A stretch of 64,000 nt of DNA from Galbibacter sp. BG1 (GCF_013391805.1 NZ_CP058364.1:3601501-3665500); one strand, 5' to 3'; positions 53,508 to 63,661 are shown, counted from the first letter of the stretch. Made by a program: numbers and translations. Notes: a model not told the origin generated them from the sequence alone.

Positions 53508-54869
53508 TTACCTCTTTTTCCTTTTATTCCTTTTATTGTAATTTTTATCACCCCGCGTTTTGGGCTTTTTATATTTTTTAGCAATTTCCCTGCGATAAGA
53601 TCCTCCTTGATTTGTTTTTTTATTTTTCTCTTTCTTTTCATGAAAGCTGGGACCGGGTGCATCGGCATCAATACGCTTATGCGGATTGTCTGGCTCTAAA
53701 ATGCGAGGTTGCTCTTCGGCTGTGAGTTTAGTCGCTATTTCTACAGTCTCAGGGAATTCTTGCTGAGGGATTTCCATATTCATCAATTGTTCAATAGCTT
53801 CCTTAGCTGCTGCTTCTTTTTCCGTATAGAAAAGTATGGAGCTCCCTTTTTCCTCAGCCCTTCCTGTTCTTCCTATGCGGTGCATATAGTTTTCAGGAAA
53901 CGATGGTGTATCAAAATTAAACACATGGGAAATCTTTGTAAGATCCAACCCACGGGACATTACATCTGTAGTGACCAAAATACGATGAACACCTTCTTCA
54001 AATTGTTCAATGGAACGCAAACGGTAATTTTGGGTTTTATTGGAGTGGATTACACATACCTCATCTTCAAAATTCTCCGAAAGTTGAGAAAACAATAAAT
54101 CTGCACTTTTTTTGTTGGATACAAATACCAGTACCTTTTTATAATTTTCCTTGTCTTTTAAAATATGCTCCAAAAGGTTGATTTTTGTGTAAAAGTTAGG
54201 GACTTCATAACAAACCTGCTCTATATTTTCCAGTGGAGTTCCACTTACTGCTACCGAAACCTTTTCAGTGCCCCTAAAAAAATCGAGGATCAGCATTTCA
54301 ATATCCTCGGTCATCGTTGCCGAAAACATAATATTTTGCCGGCGTTCTGGTAGAAGCTCGAAAATATTGTTCAATTGAAACCGGAAACCAAGATCGAGCA
54401 TTACGTCTACCTCATCTATAACAAGCTTTTTAACAGATTTTAGGGAGACAGCCCGACTGATTACCAAATCGTAAAGCCTCCCTGGCGTGGCCACTACAAT
54501 ATCGGTTCCTTGCGCCAAAGCCTCTTTTTGACGATTTATATTAGTACCCCCAAAAACACCTTCTACCCTAACATTTAGGTATTTGCTGAATTTTTGAATT
54601 TCCTCTACCACTTGCACCACCAACTCTCGTGTGGGAACCATTACCAGGACCCTTGGGTTTACCTGCTTAGAGAATTTTAATTGTTGAAGAATAGGAAGCA
54701 TATAAGCAAACGTCTTACCAGTTCCCGTTTGGGCAATCCCAATTACATCTTTACCAGACATTACTACCGGAAAAGCTTTTTCCTGGATGGGTGTTGGCTT
54801 TTCAAAGCCTAAATCTTCAATGGCGTACCCTAATTGCTTGGAAATTTTAAAATCTTCAAAAGATGACAT
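53508..54869 (-). CDS. DEAD-box RNA helicase
   Basis: 453 residues. Motifs in order: Q motif FEKPTPIQEKAFP, motif I AQTGTGKT, Ia PTRELVVQ, Ib TPGRL, motif II VIDEVDVML (DEVD in place of DEAD), motif III FSATM, V TTDVMSRGLDL and VI HRIGRTGRAEEKG. A highly basic C-terminal tail (KKNKKTNQGGSYRREIAKKY and on) is typical of RhlE-type helicases and binds RNA non-specifically. The protein assists RNA unwinding in ribosome assembly or decay. A perfect -7 element is at 54898-54905. Confidence 0.93.
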   Translation of the reverse strand: MSSFEDFKISKQLGYAIEDLGFEKPTPIQEKAFPVVMSGKDVIGIAQTGTGKTFAYMLPILQQLKFSKQVNPRVLVMVPTRELVVQVVEEIQKFSKYLNVRVEGVFGGTNINRQKEALAQGTDIVVATPGRLYDLVISRAVSLKSVKKLVIDEVDVMLDLGFRFQLNNIFELLPERRQNIMFSATMTEDIEMLILDFFRGTEKVSVAVSGTPLENIEQVCYEVPNFYTKINLLEHILKDKENYKKVLVFVSNKKSADLLFSQLSENFEDEVCVIHSNKTQNYRLRSIEQFEEGVHRILVTTDVMSRGLDLTKISHVFNFDTPSFPENYMHRIGRTGRAEEKGSSILFYTEKEAAAKEAIEQLMNMEIPQQEFPETVEIATKLTAEEQPRILEPDNPHKRIDADAPGPSFHEKKEKNKKTNQGGSYRREIAKKYKKPKTRGDKNYNKRNKRKKR

Positions 54870-54897
54870 CTGCTCTTATTTGCTTGTTTAAAAGCTA

Positions 54898-54905
54898 CAA
54901 AGGTA
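54898..54905 (-). promoter_or_regulatory. -7 element of the DEAD-box helicase gene
   Basis: TACCTTTG on the minus strand, a perfect TAnnTTTG, 28 nt before the ATG at 54869. Confidence 0.45.
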
Positions 54906-54934
54906 CATCTAAAATGATTTTAGTCTTTAAAAAA

Positions 54935-57900
54935 TCAAGTATATCTAGCAATTACGTCCGTTTCACTTATAATAAGTCTTTCGTAAGTTCCAGCTCCATC
55001 TATCAATCCCGAAAGGCCACTTATAGAATAATAACCCGCGCTACCATCTCCAATTACGCTAATATTATCTCTAATATTCTGATTTATAATATCCAAGGAT
55101 ATATTATTTAGATCTGATTCTTGAATTAATTTCCCATCGCTATCAAGGGGTCTCAATTTATAAGCCACTTTATTCGATGCATTGGTTGTATTTCCTCCAA
55201 CTAATCGAGCAAAGTTATCGCCATCTATTTCCACAATTTCAACTACAATATCTACATGGCTTGAACCACTTGAGGGTGATATTCTTCCTTGAGCATCTAT
55301 TGTATAAGAGGATCCTGATCTGCCATTTACAATTAAATCACCAAGCTGTACAGCTTCGTTAGAAGGATCATGTAGAACCATTGTATTGCCAGATAATTGC
55401 ATACTTTGCGAGATATATCTTATATGGTTTCCGCTAGGCTCAAATATTCCAAGGGTTTCCAAACAAGTCTTTGCACGTCTAAGAAGTATTCTCTTGTTAG
55501 TATTATTTAATGAATCGTAATTTTCAATTGAATGACCGTTATAAGAAGCGTTATCAGGAAAATGACTTACTACAGCATGCAAATATGCCCTCATGAATAA
55601 ATATGATATGAAAGCTGCACTCCATGCAACCTGATCAGGAACAGTTTGTCTAGCAGTAGATTCTGCTCCAGAAACCGTTCTAAACGGCAACCAATATTCA
55701 GTAACTTTTGCTATTCCATCGTTATTATTATCTAATAATCCACCGGTCCACCATGTATTAAATTCATCATGTGCCACCTGTGTTGCGTAATCAACAACTG
55801 TATCAGCCGGAATATCCCAAGGAGTAGAACTAGTGTTTCCTTGCCCTTCAGATTGTTGTATCAATCGATCGCTAAAGCGTACTATTTGTAAAAACAGATT
55901 TCCGGAATTATCGGTGACCATTTGTTCAAACATTTCTATAAATGCATCGAAATATTCGAATTGCTCCTGTCCATTTTGCGGGTTCACAAATTTAAAAGTT
56001 ACGTCATTGGGATTATTTAAATCGCCTTCCATCCCAAAAAGTAACAAAGCGTGAGGGGAAAAACCGCTAGAGCTATCGGCATCTATGGTTACCCAAAGTG
56101 GACCATAGGTACTCAACCAATCGTAATATTGTCGTAAAGTATAGCTTGCAGGCGGCATAGCTTCCAATCCTAAAGCATGTATAAATTGATTTTTCTCAGA
56201 GGCAAACAAACCTGTTTCGTTATTAAACATATCAACATAGTAGTTCTCATTTGCTGGGTTTAAGTTATTACCAGCAATCGCCAGTATTTCTGGTATCGTA
56301 TTACTGCTACGCAGTTTCCAGTTCATAAGCATGGTTGCCACAGTTGCCCAGCAGCCCATTGTAGGCTGTGTCATGCCTTCAACTTGATAATTTACATTGA
56401 TGGGCTGCGACCCCTCTGAAGGTCTTACGTTTATAGACTCATGAGTACCATCGGCATCGGTGCGCTGTGCTTGTACCGTTTGCCCACGGTTAATTGCTTC
56501 TGAAGCTGTTTGGGCTAACGATGGTCTGTTTCGTTCTCTTTCAAACTGTGCCGTTTCCCTAACACTCTCTCCCCCGTCTATTTGTTGTTGTAGGTGTTGA
56601 CGTGTAAGGTTTTGGGCGTCTTCTTCAGTAATATTCCCCGCCTGTCTAGCCTGAGAAATTCCTTCGGCAATGTTTTGTGAGTTCTGCGTGTTGTGCTGTT
56701 GGGTAGCTAAACTCTTGGACATTTCGGCAAACGCTTTCGCATTTTCTTGATTGGATAAGTACGTTCTTATTGCATTATCTTGATTTTTAGCCAAACCTGT
56801 AATGTCGTTAAATGCACCTGGCTTTCCTAGCAATTCTGATAACTGAGATAGTCCAGCTCCTGGTGCTGGCGCATCGGGTGCATTTTGGATGTTTACCATA
56901 GGACTTGCAAAATCTTTATATTCTGGCCTGTATTCTGTAATACTGGGCGTAGGCGTTACAATTGGCGCAATAGAGGTTGGCTCTTCGGTTCTAAACTTAT
57001 CCCAATCTTGTGAAGAGTTTTCCTTTACCATTTCGCAAGCATCACAAGAACCTTGAATAGCTTCCATAAATACGCCTCGGGTTGGTACACTTAATCTATA
57101 TGGAGGAACTGGTGTAAGGGGTTTGTAATAATCGAATAAGCTTGTTTCTAAGAAAACATTATCTCCAATTTCTTCCAACATATTGTCCCTACCTACCCGA
57201 TAACCATCTGCTACTGGAAAAACAAGTGAATTCCCCGTAATGGTAATTAATTCGTTCTTTACCACAGAGGCCAAGCTTCGCATCACCGATTTCTGTCCTG
57301 TCGAAGTATAGGTTTGAATATTGAAACCATCCAATAACATATAGCGTCGGTCAGCATCTAAATTTTTCCATAAAACTTTATTATAGTGCTCTAGATGGCT
57401 ATTTAAATGCTCTATAAGTTCATTTACAATATATCTGTCTTCTTTTCTAGGATCCGTTTCATCCCTTGCTGTTAGCGGAATATATAGCTCTACCCCATTA
57501 GAATCCAATAAATCATCGGTGGGATTTCCTCTAAACAACCGCCCTTCAAAATGTTCCGTTGTGTAATTCAAACGAACTCTTTCTACTATAAGCAGGGTAT
57601 TTCCACCATCCAATTTTTTCACAGCATTATTGTTACACTTCATTTTTATATATAACGGCAGCTGTCGTCTGGTTTTGGTGGAATGTCCATTAACTTTAAT
57701 GGTCATTCTGCGGTTTCCTCCGGTGTATCTAGTCGTACGGGTAAGATCTGCTCCCAACTCGTCGATGTATATACTGTTAACTATTTTATCGTATACTTCG
57801 GGCAAAATGTCGTTATTGAAAATGCTATCCCATTCGGCAATCAACCTTCCGGCAAAATAATAATCAAGAAAATCGTAAACACTTGTATATCCCAAAATTT

Positions 57901-60900
57901 CCGAGTAGGCTGTCCACTGCTCTTTATCTACATGGCCGTCTTCGAAAAACTCTTCTCCATTGTAACCACCACTTACGGTAATATCAAATATAGGAAGGCT
58001 TATGGGTCTCGGCTGGAAAGATTTTATTCGTATACATCTAGAAGGGGGTACCGTTTGATAGTTTGCATCCAATACCATAAACTGATCAAAGATGGCAGCC
58101 TTCACCAAGATTTCTTCCTCTCGTGTCTTATATTTTACATTTGTTCCTGGAACTCCAGTTGCAAGAAGAGAAAGTCCGCCAGTGACGGCTCCTAAAAACG
58201 AATCAAAGATTCCTTTTTTAGCGGTTTCAAAATAATCTACATCCTTATGTGTTATAGTTTTTGTAATTATGGGTAGCGATTTTATCCTATCATATTTGCT
58301 TTTTGGTCTTCTTAATTCAATTCTAAGTGTAAAATCACCTTTAATATCGGTAATTCTCCCATCTGCATAAGTTGTCCCTTCTGCAGGGTAATCTACCCTG
58401 GTATAATCTGTTTTAATCCGTTTGTTGGCATCAAAAGCTTTAAGAAGTGGATGACTTTGTCTTCTTCGTAAAAACGAAAGCCAAGACCGCCTTAAATATG
58501 TATTGGAAGGAATAGGCAATAAATTAGTTGCTAATATGTCTTTCCATTTATGAATGTTTTCCGTGGAAAAATTTGTCATCAACAAAGGTACAAACACACA
58601 TTCTTCTACGTGTGACAGCTCTTGGTAAATGGCATAATGACGCAGTACCTCAAAATACATCATGGTAAGGGAATGGCAATGGTTATGGTTGGCAATAGTT
58701 TCTGCAGTAACTCCATAATCTTGGTCCTGTGTAACAGTGGTTACTACAGAGGCGTTTAATTCGCGATAACTTTCTGCATTTTGCATTAGCGATTGGCGTA
58801 ATTTCTCCCCAAAAAACTGGGTGATATTTCTCGAACTGTTTTGCGAAGCTGATGAATTGGAATTGGAGAAACCTCCTGCTACTCCCAAGGAGGCACCAAA
58901 GCCACCGTAAGAGCCACTTGCGCCTAGTCCAGCAGACATTCCAGAAGTATGCGCCTTGCTTCTACCACTCATGTTTTCATCAAGTCCGCCACTCAACTGG
59001 TCGGTAATAAAACGGTCACTTATCAATTGAGAGGAAAGTTCCTCTCCTTGGGAGATATCTTGAGCTTCTGCCCCTGCAAAAGAATGGGAGGATTCGAAAA
59101 CTACAATTTGCTTTTTCTGTCCGGGTGCTAAAGGCAGGGAGTATACCAAATCCCCGAGAGAATACCCATCTGCTTTAAAAACCGATTTGTAATGAAGAAT
59201 ATGACCAGTGGCAACGGTTACCGCTTGATACATCGATATGTTTTCTTTTGCGTCGGGAGCATCTTCCCAACGAATGGGATTGTTAAGGTCTACTTCCTTG
59301 CGTTGTATTTTTTTATTCCCTCCAACCAAATTATATTCAACTCTCAAACCTTTTCCATCCCTTACATTCTTCTTTTCTAGAACATAATTAGAAACATCTG
59401 GGTCTGATATTCTAACAATCGCATTGTAACGGTATTCGCGTAAGGTTCTATTGGGTGTGGATAAGTTAAGGCAAGCTCCACCTATATCCTGAGTATATTC
59501 ATCAGATTCTATTAAATCTGCTTGGTCGGGAAGTCGCTTGGCTTTTGTTTTGGAGTGGCATTCACAATCATCGTGTTGGTCACCCTCTTCTGGAATGGAA
59601 ACTTCTTCTTCTACTAACAGAAGGTAAATAAAATCGTCTGAAACAGTTTCGTTCTTGTCATCTGCATTAATTACGAGGTCTACCGGACTATTCGGCATAA
59701 TGGAAACCATTGCTTGGGCCTCAACATAATCGCCATATGGGTAATCCATTGAAAAATTACCAGATTTATCGGTAGTTCCCGAAGTTACAATTCTATAAAT
59801 TTCATCCCCTTCTTTTTTTGCTTGTACGATAACAGTGAGTTCGTTGAGATTATATTTTTTACCCTTTTGCAAAACTTTCCCGCGGAGTCTTTTTGTGCTC
59901 TTTGGTTTTCCGGTCTGTGGGTCTACCTCAAGACCATCGGTTGGATATTTTCGTAGACTTATGGATAGATCCTGTAAGGTTTCATCATCCCTATCATAAT
60001 TTTCTTCCCATAAAACAGCTCCATCAAAACCTTTTACCCTTACGGTTACATCTCCGGAAATATTATTAACTAATATGGGTTTATTCTTGGTGAAGTCAAA
60101 ATCAATTGAATTATCGGCAATGGTTTCCTCTTCTTTAGACCAATTGTATTTTAAAATTTTGGAGTCACCGTTGGATTGTTGATACTCTACTGACAAATCG
60201 TAAGCATCCAAATCGGCTTGAGAAAGTTCGTCTTCGCTTTCAATTTCCAAATTCCCGGCAATACCTATCGCTTCAATAGGCGGGATTTCTAAGGGAAAAT
60301 CAAACAGTTTATTAAAATTATCTTTTAAATAGTCAAAGAATTCTTCGTTCACGGTGTATTCCGTCCTCTTTAAAAAATCCATTAACTGTGTATAACTCAC
60401 GGTAAAATCTGCAGTAGAAAGTTTTGGATGTTCACCGTTTAAATCGACTAAAATTTGAATAAAATTAAGTACTAACTCATCAGAAATACTTCTATCAGGA
60501 TAAATCACATCAAATATATATTTGAAAAGCTCGTAAACTTCTTTGTTGATTAGAAATACTCTTTTATTGTATTGTTCAGCTAAATTCTTCAATCCTTTTT
60601 CGTTTAAAGGATCTTTAGCGTCTGAAAGAATGTCGCCATAAGTGCCTATAAACTTGGCATATTCTTGCTGGTAGTACTTCCTGTCATAGTCGGATGATAT
60701 GGGAGATTTTAAATAATAAATCCCTTCAAACTCCTTTGTATTTATAATTTGGTTGTATTCATCTCTTGTGGTAACTGTAAACTTGAATGAATAATCGTTT
60801 ATATCTACACCTTCCCTATTCAGAATTTCTATAAAATGAAATAAAAAGAATCCATAAATATCATTTACGTCATCTCCAACAAGCGCATCCAAAGGTAAAT

Positions 60901-61087
60901 TTAGTTTATAGGTATTATCATCTAAATCTTGACTGGTATTAAACTGCTCGTAACCATTGACATATCTAAAAACTTGATTTCTTTCTATTTTAAAAGAAAA
61001 TTTTGGCATTTTTGCCGAAATAGACACACTATCTATTTCATGTTGACGATCGTCCCCTGCGGAAAAACTAAACTGAATGGAAGCCAT
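54935..61087 (-). CDS. Giant protein with papain-like protease and DUF2272 domains
   Basis: 2050 residues, no signal peptide or transmembrane helix, no single named family for the whole. Visible parts: an N-terminal mixed domain (1-280); a carboxypeptidase-regulatory-like beta domain near 395-475 (TTDKSGNFSMDYPYGDYVEA); CECH at 508-511; a Gly/Ser-rich stretch 713-752; the motif NHNHCHSLTMMYFEVLRHYA at 800-819; a Pro-rich then Gln/Asn-rich linker about 1365-1565. A papain-like protease of AvrRpt2/C39 type spans about 1568-1740, with Q1574, C1579 in QPTMGCWAT, H1679 and N1702. DUF2272, a peptidoglycan-hydrolase-like fold, spans about 1760-1990 (AWSAAFISYLFMRAY; SSHVDIVVEIVE). The gene is solitary. 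A toxin, effector or envelope-processing role is inference. Confidence 0.8.
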   Translation of the reverse strand: MASIQFSFSAGDDRQHEIDSVSISAKMPKFSFKIERNQVFRYVNGYEQFNTSQDLDDNTYKLNLPLDALVGDDVNDIYGFFLFHFIEILNREGVDINDYSFKFTVTTRDEYNQIINTKEFEGIYYLKSPISSDYDRKYYQQEYAKFIGTYGDILSDAKDPLNEKGLKNLAEQYNKRVFLINKEVYELFKYIFDVIYPDRSISDELVLNFIQILVDLNGEHPKLSTADFTVSYTQLMDFLKRTEYTVNEEFFDYLKDNFNKLFDFPLEIPPIEAIGIAGNLEIESEDELSQADLDAYDLSVEYQQSNGDSKILKYNWSKEEETIADNSIDFDFTKNKPILVNNISGDVTVRVKGFDGAVLWEENYDRDDETLQDLSISLRKYPTDGLEVDPQTGKPKSTKRLRGKVLQKGKKYNLNELTVIVQAKKEGDEIYRIVTSGTTDKSGNFSMDYPYGDYVEAQAMVSIMPNSPVDLVINADDKNETVSDDFIYLLLVEEEVSIPEEGDQHDDCECHSKTKAKRLPDQADLIESDEYTQDIGGACLNLSTPNRTLREYRYNAIVRISDPDVSNYVLEKKNVRDGKGLRVEYNLVGGNKKIQRKEVDLNNPIRWEDAPDAKENISMYQAVTVATGHILHYKSVFKADGYSLGDLVYSLPLAPGQKKQIVVFESSHSFAGAEAQDISQGEELSSQLISDRFITDQLSGGLDENMSGRSKAHTSGMSAGLGASGSYGGFGASLGVAGGFSNSNSSASQNSSRNITQFFGEKLRQSLMQNAESYRELNASVVTTVTQDQDYGVTAETIANHNHCHSLTMMYFEVLRHYAIYQELSHVEECVFVPLLMTNFSTENIHKWKDILATNLLPIPSNTYLRRSWLSFLRRRQSHPLLKAFDANKRIKTDYTRVDYPAEGTTYADGRITDIKGDFTLRIELRRPKSKYDRIKSLPIITKTITHKDVDYFETAKKGIFDSFLGAVTGGLSLLATGVPGTNVKYKTREEEILVKAAIFDQFMVLDANYQTVPPSRCIRIKSFQPRPISLPIFDITVSGGYNGEEFFEDGHVDKEQWTAYSEILGYTSVYDFLDYYFAGRLIAEWDSIFNNDILPEVYDKIVNSIYIDELGADLTRTTRYTGGNRRMTIKVNGHSTKTRRQLPLYIKMKCNNNAVKKLDGGNTLLIVERVRLNYTTEHFEGRLFRGNPTDDLLDSNGVELYIPLTARDETDPRKEDRYIVNELIEHLNSHLEHYNKVLWKNLDADRRYMLLDGFNIQTYTSTGQKSVMRSLASVVKNELITITGNSLVFPVADGYRVGRDNMLEEIGDNVFLETSLFDYYKPLTPVPPYRLSVPTRGVFMEAIQGSCDACEMVKENSSQDWDKFRTEEPTSIAPIVTPTPSITEYRPEYKDFASPMVNIQNAPDAPAPGAGLSQLSELLGKPGAFNDITGLAKNQDNAIRTYLSNQENAKAFAEMSKSLATQQHNTQNSQNIAEGISQARQAGNITEEDAQNLTRQHLQQQIDGGESVRETAQFERERNRPSLAQTASEAINRGQTVQAQRTDADGTHESINVRPSEGSQPINVNYQVEGMTQPTMGCWATVATMLMNWKLRSSNTIPEILAIAGNNLNPANENYYVDMFNNETGLFASEKNQFIHALGLEAMPPASYTLRQYYDWLSTYGPLWVTIDADSSSGFSPHALLLFGMEGDLNNPNDVTFKFVNPQNGQEQFEYFDAFIEMFEQMVTDNSGNLFLQIVRFSDRLIQQSEGQGNTSSTPWDIPADTVVDYATQVAHDEFNTWWTGGLLDNNNDGIAKVTEYWLPFRTVSGAESTARQTVPDQVAWSAAFISYLFMRAYLHAVVSHFPDNASYNGHSIENYDSLNNTNKRILLRRAKTCLETLGIFEPSGNHIRYISQSMQLSGNTMVLHDPSNEAVQLGDLIVNGRSGSSYTIDAQGRISPSSGSSHVDIVVEIVEIDGDNFARLVGGNTTNASNKVAYKLRPLDSDGKLIQESDLNNISLDIINQNIRDNISVIGDGSAGYYSISGLSGLIDGAGTYERLIISETDVIARYT

Positions 61088-61239
61088 GGTTGATGTATTT
61101 AATTAAAAGCAAAACGCTTAAAAGTTAATTGTGATAAAAGTTATAAAACCTTTAACCTTACCAAATATAAATAACTGAAAAACATAATATTAGATGGTTA
61201 TACCGTATAAAAAAGCGGATTTTACCTCTAGGAAAAACA

Positions 61240-61254
61240 CCCCTAACCAAGGGG
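61240..61254. repeat. Small hairpin upstream of rluE
   Basis: CCCCT (61240-61244) pairs with AGGGG (61250-61254) around a 5-nt loop, in the 220-nt divergent region between the giant gene and the pseudouridine synthase gene. A second weak hairpin (CTACT with AGTAG) lies near 61269-61287. Function unknown. Confidence 0.3.
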
Positions 61255-61308
61255 CATTTACTTTAAGTCTACTTAATTTTTAGTAGTATACATATCTATT
61301 TACGCCAT

Positions 61309-61875
61309 ATGCCACATCAACATTTTAAAATCTACAAGCCTTACGGAATTATAAGTCAGACACACAGTAATGACCCAAAACAGAAACGTAAAAAAAGGTT
61401 TTTGAGAGAACTATACGATTTCCCGGAGGATATTATGCCCATTGGCCGCTTGGATGAAAAATCGGAAGGTTTATTGCTCATGACTACCGATGGCAAATTA
61501 AGCGACACCATAAACCGCAGCGGAATTGAAAAAGAATATTTTGCCCAAGTTGATGGAACTATTACAGAAGAAGCTATAGAAGATTTGCAAACCGGACTTA
61601 ATATAGGCCTCCATGGCGACACCTATAAAACACAACCTTGTATAGCAAAAAAAATAGAAACGCCAACGCTTCCTGAACGTGAAAAGAAGATCCGTGACGC
61701 GCGCCACGGACCTACGAGTTGGATTAGTATCACCCTAACGGAAGGCAAGTTTCATCAAGTACGCAAAATGACATCTGCTGTTGGTTTTCCTACACTTCGA
61801 TTGGTTCGAGTAAGAATTGGGGATATTTATCTCGGTTCCATGCTTCCCGGCGATGTATTAAAAATTTCTATTTAG
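61309..61875 (+). CDS. 23S rRNA pseudouridine synthase, RluE type
   Basis: 188 residues, RsuA/RluB/E/F family without the S4 domain, like RluE, which makes pseudouridine 2457. The catalytic aspartate is in MPIGRLDEKSEGLLLMT and the family motifs KIYKPYGIISQT (N-terminal) and ISITLTEGKFHQVRKM (C-terminal) are clear. The start MPHQHFKIYKPYG fits the family. It ends tail-to-tail with the serine-hydrolase gene, overlapping it by 8 nt, and is transcribed divergently from the giant gene. Confidence 0.9.
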   Translation: MPHQHFKIYKPYGIISQTHSNDPKQKRKKRFLRELYDFPEDIMPIGRLDEKSEGLLLMTTDGKLSDTINRSGIEKEYFAQVDGTITEEAIEDLQTGLNIGLHGDTYKTQPCIAKKIETPTLPEREKKIRDARHGPTSWISITLTEGKFHQVRKMTSAVGFPTLRLVRVRIGDIYLGSMLPGDVLKISI

Positions 61876-63631
61876 AGGGTGTTTCATTATATGGAACCCA
61901 AAGTTCCCAAGAGGCTGGCGTAAAGCTATCTTTTAAAGCTACATCGAGCAAGGCCTCAAATATGCTTTCGCCATTATCGGAATTTACCATCATTAAAATT
62001 CCCTTTTTAGCGTTTGGGAAAAGAATGGAGTAATGCTGGAATCCGTTTCCATGGCCTTCTTTAAAAGCTCCCGTTCCATAAGGGGTCTGTATCACTCCCC
62101 AACCCAAACCGTAGCTTAACTTAATAGCATCGTACCTATCTGTGGTTTTCTTGGAGAGCGGACCAAATTGTTTTAAGGATCGGATTCTAATTTGCGGACT
62201 AAAGATTTGGTTCCAGGAAGCCTCAGATATAATTTTTTCGTTTAACGCAGCTAAAAGAAATTTACTGTAATCGTTCCCAGTAGTTTCCAACGTGCTTCCG
62301 CCACGGGGTTCATTATCGGTGTCCTTTTTGTAAATTTCCCCTTCCGAATCATGTCCATAAGCGAAATCACGATTAAATCTAGATTGCCATTGATAGCTGG
62401 AATTATTCATTCCCAGTGGTTTAAAAATATAGGTTTGTGCCAATTCCTCTAAGCCTTTACCAGTAATTTTTTCCAAAACCACCTGTAAGTACACAAATCC
62501 TTCCCCAGAATAGCTATAGCGAGTTCCAGGTTCAAAATGCACCCTCAATTTATGGTCGGGTTCATTCCACCGCCAATTTGGTAGCCCGGTAGTATGCGCC
62601 AAACACATGCGGGCCGTTATTTTGGTGTACAGACTATCTTCCTCTAAAGAAGAAAAATCATCATGCCAGCGTGTTTGTGGCGTGTATTCATAAATTTTCC
62701 TAGGTAAATAAGATTCCAATGGGGTATCTAAGTCGATTACTTCCTCTTCGACTAGTTTCATTACCAAAACACTAAATACAGCTTTGCTCAAAGAAGCTCC
62801 ATAGATATTGGTATTTCCTTGTAAACGCTCATTATTTGGTTTGTTTTTAAAACCAAAAGTCTCTTTATAAGCTATTTTATCATCGTTAAAAACAGTTATT
62901 GCCATTCCATGAACCTCGGCATCGGTCATCAATTGGGTGATTTTATGGTTCAACGAGTCGTTGGTAATAATGCTTCCATCGAGTCTTTCTATAGTCTGCG
63001 CCTGTACTGAAATACTTCCCGCCAGAAAAATTATCGACACCAGACCTTTCACCACATTACTTACACTCTTTTTTTCGCGGATAAAAGGTATTGCGAGGGG
63101 ATAAAAACATTTATGGGAGTTTACAGCACTTACAATATTTATCAAGGTGACGATAATGGCATAAGGAATCACTAAAATAAAGAAGAAGAAACCAATGCCT
63201 TCTATGGTAACCAAGCCAATAAAGGACAGGAAAAACAAAATGGTCATGGTAATTTGAAAATTAATTACTCTCCTGCCATGAGTGTTGTAAATGGGGTTAT
63301 CTTCACGTTTGTGGATCCATAAAAACAACGGCAATAAGATATTGCACAACGGAAGTATCAACCCTAAAATTGGGGTTCCATGAATAAGCAACAACCACTT
63401 GGTTTTAATGTTTTCTTCTTTTGGGTTCTCTATGGAAAGTAAGTCGTCTACCTCAACTTCTAGCGCAGTGGCCAATAACTTAACTGTTTTGAGATGCGGA
63501 GTAACTTCCCCTTTTTCTATCCGTTGAATGGTACGAACGGTTACGGTAGTGATTTCTGAAAGTTCTTCCTGTGAGTAGCCTTTTAATTTTCTTTGATATT
63601 TTAAATTTTCTGAAATTGATTGGTTTTCCAT
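61868..63631 (-). CDS. Fusion of XRE helix-turn-helix, DUF4870 membrane region and class C beta-lactamase domain
   Basis: 587 residues in three parts. Residues 7-63 are an XRE-type DNA-binding domain (YSQEELSEITTVTVRTIQRIEKG). Residues 77-185 form a DUF4870-like region (LFLWIHKREDNPIYNTHGRRVINFQI) with hydrophobic segments. A last helix (193-209, VVKGLVSIIFLAGSISV) leads into a serine beta-lactamase/esterase domain (about 215-585) with S280-x-x-K283 in GASLSKAV, YSYSGEG near 372 and HGNG at 527. The positive-inside rule places the HTH in the cytoplasm and the hydrolase in the periplasm. The separate parts are common in Flavobacteriaceae; this fusion is unusual. Promoter at 63654-63661. Confidence 0.85.
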   Translation of the reverse strand: MENQSISENLKYQRKLKGYSQEELSEITTVTVRTIQRIEKGEVTPHLKTVKLLATALEVEVDDLLSIENPKEENIKTKWLLLIHGTPILGLILPLCNILLPLFLWIHKREDNPIYNTHGRRVINFQITMTILFFLSFIGLVTIEGIGFFFFILVIPYAIIVTLINIVSAVNSHKCFYPLAIPFIREKKSVSNVVKGLVSIIFLAGSISVQAQTIERLDGSIITNDSLNHKITQLMTDAEVHGMAITVFNDDKIAYKETFGFKNKPNNERLQGNTNIYGASLSKAVFSVLVMKLVEEEVIDLDTPLESYLPRKIYEYTPQTRWHDDFSSLEEDSLYTKITARMCLAHTTGLPNWRWNEPDHKLRVHFEPGTRYSYSGEGFVYLQVVLEKITGKGLEELAQTYIFKPLGMNNSSYQWQSRFNRDFAYGHDSEGEIYKKDTDNEPRGGSTLETTGNDYSKFLLAALNEKIISEASWNQIFSPQIRIRSLKQFGPLSKKTTDRYDAIKLSYGLGWGVIQTPYGTGAFKEGHGNGFQHYSILFPNAKKGILMMVNSDNGESIFEALLDVALKDSFTPASWELWVPYNETPSK

Positions 63632-63653
63632 TTTTCTATGTTTTTGTTGAAAG

Positions 63654-63661
63654 CAAATCTA
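63654..63661 (-). promoter_or_regulatory. -7 element of the HTH-beta-lactamase fusion gene
   Basis: TAGATTTG on the minus strand, a perfect TAnnTTTG, 22 nt before the ATG at 63631. Confidence 0.45.

Noticed and set aside
57683-58195. Plus-strand ORF of 170 codons
   Set aside because: Antisense to the giant gene with no family resemblance and no promoter.
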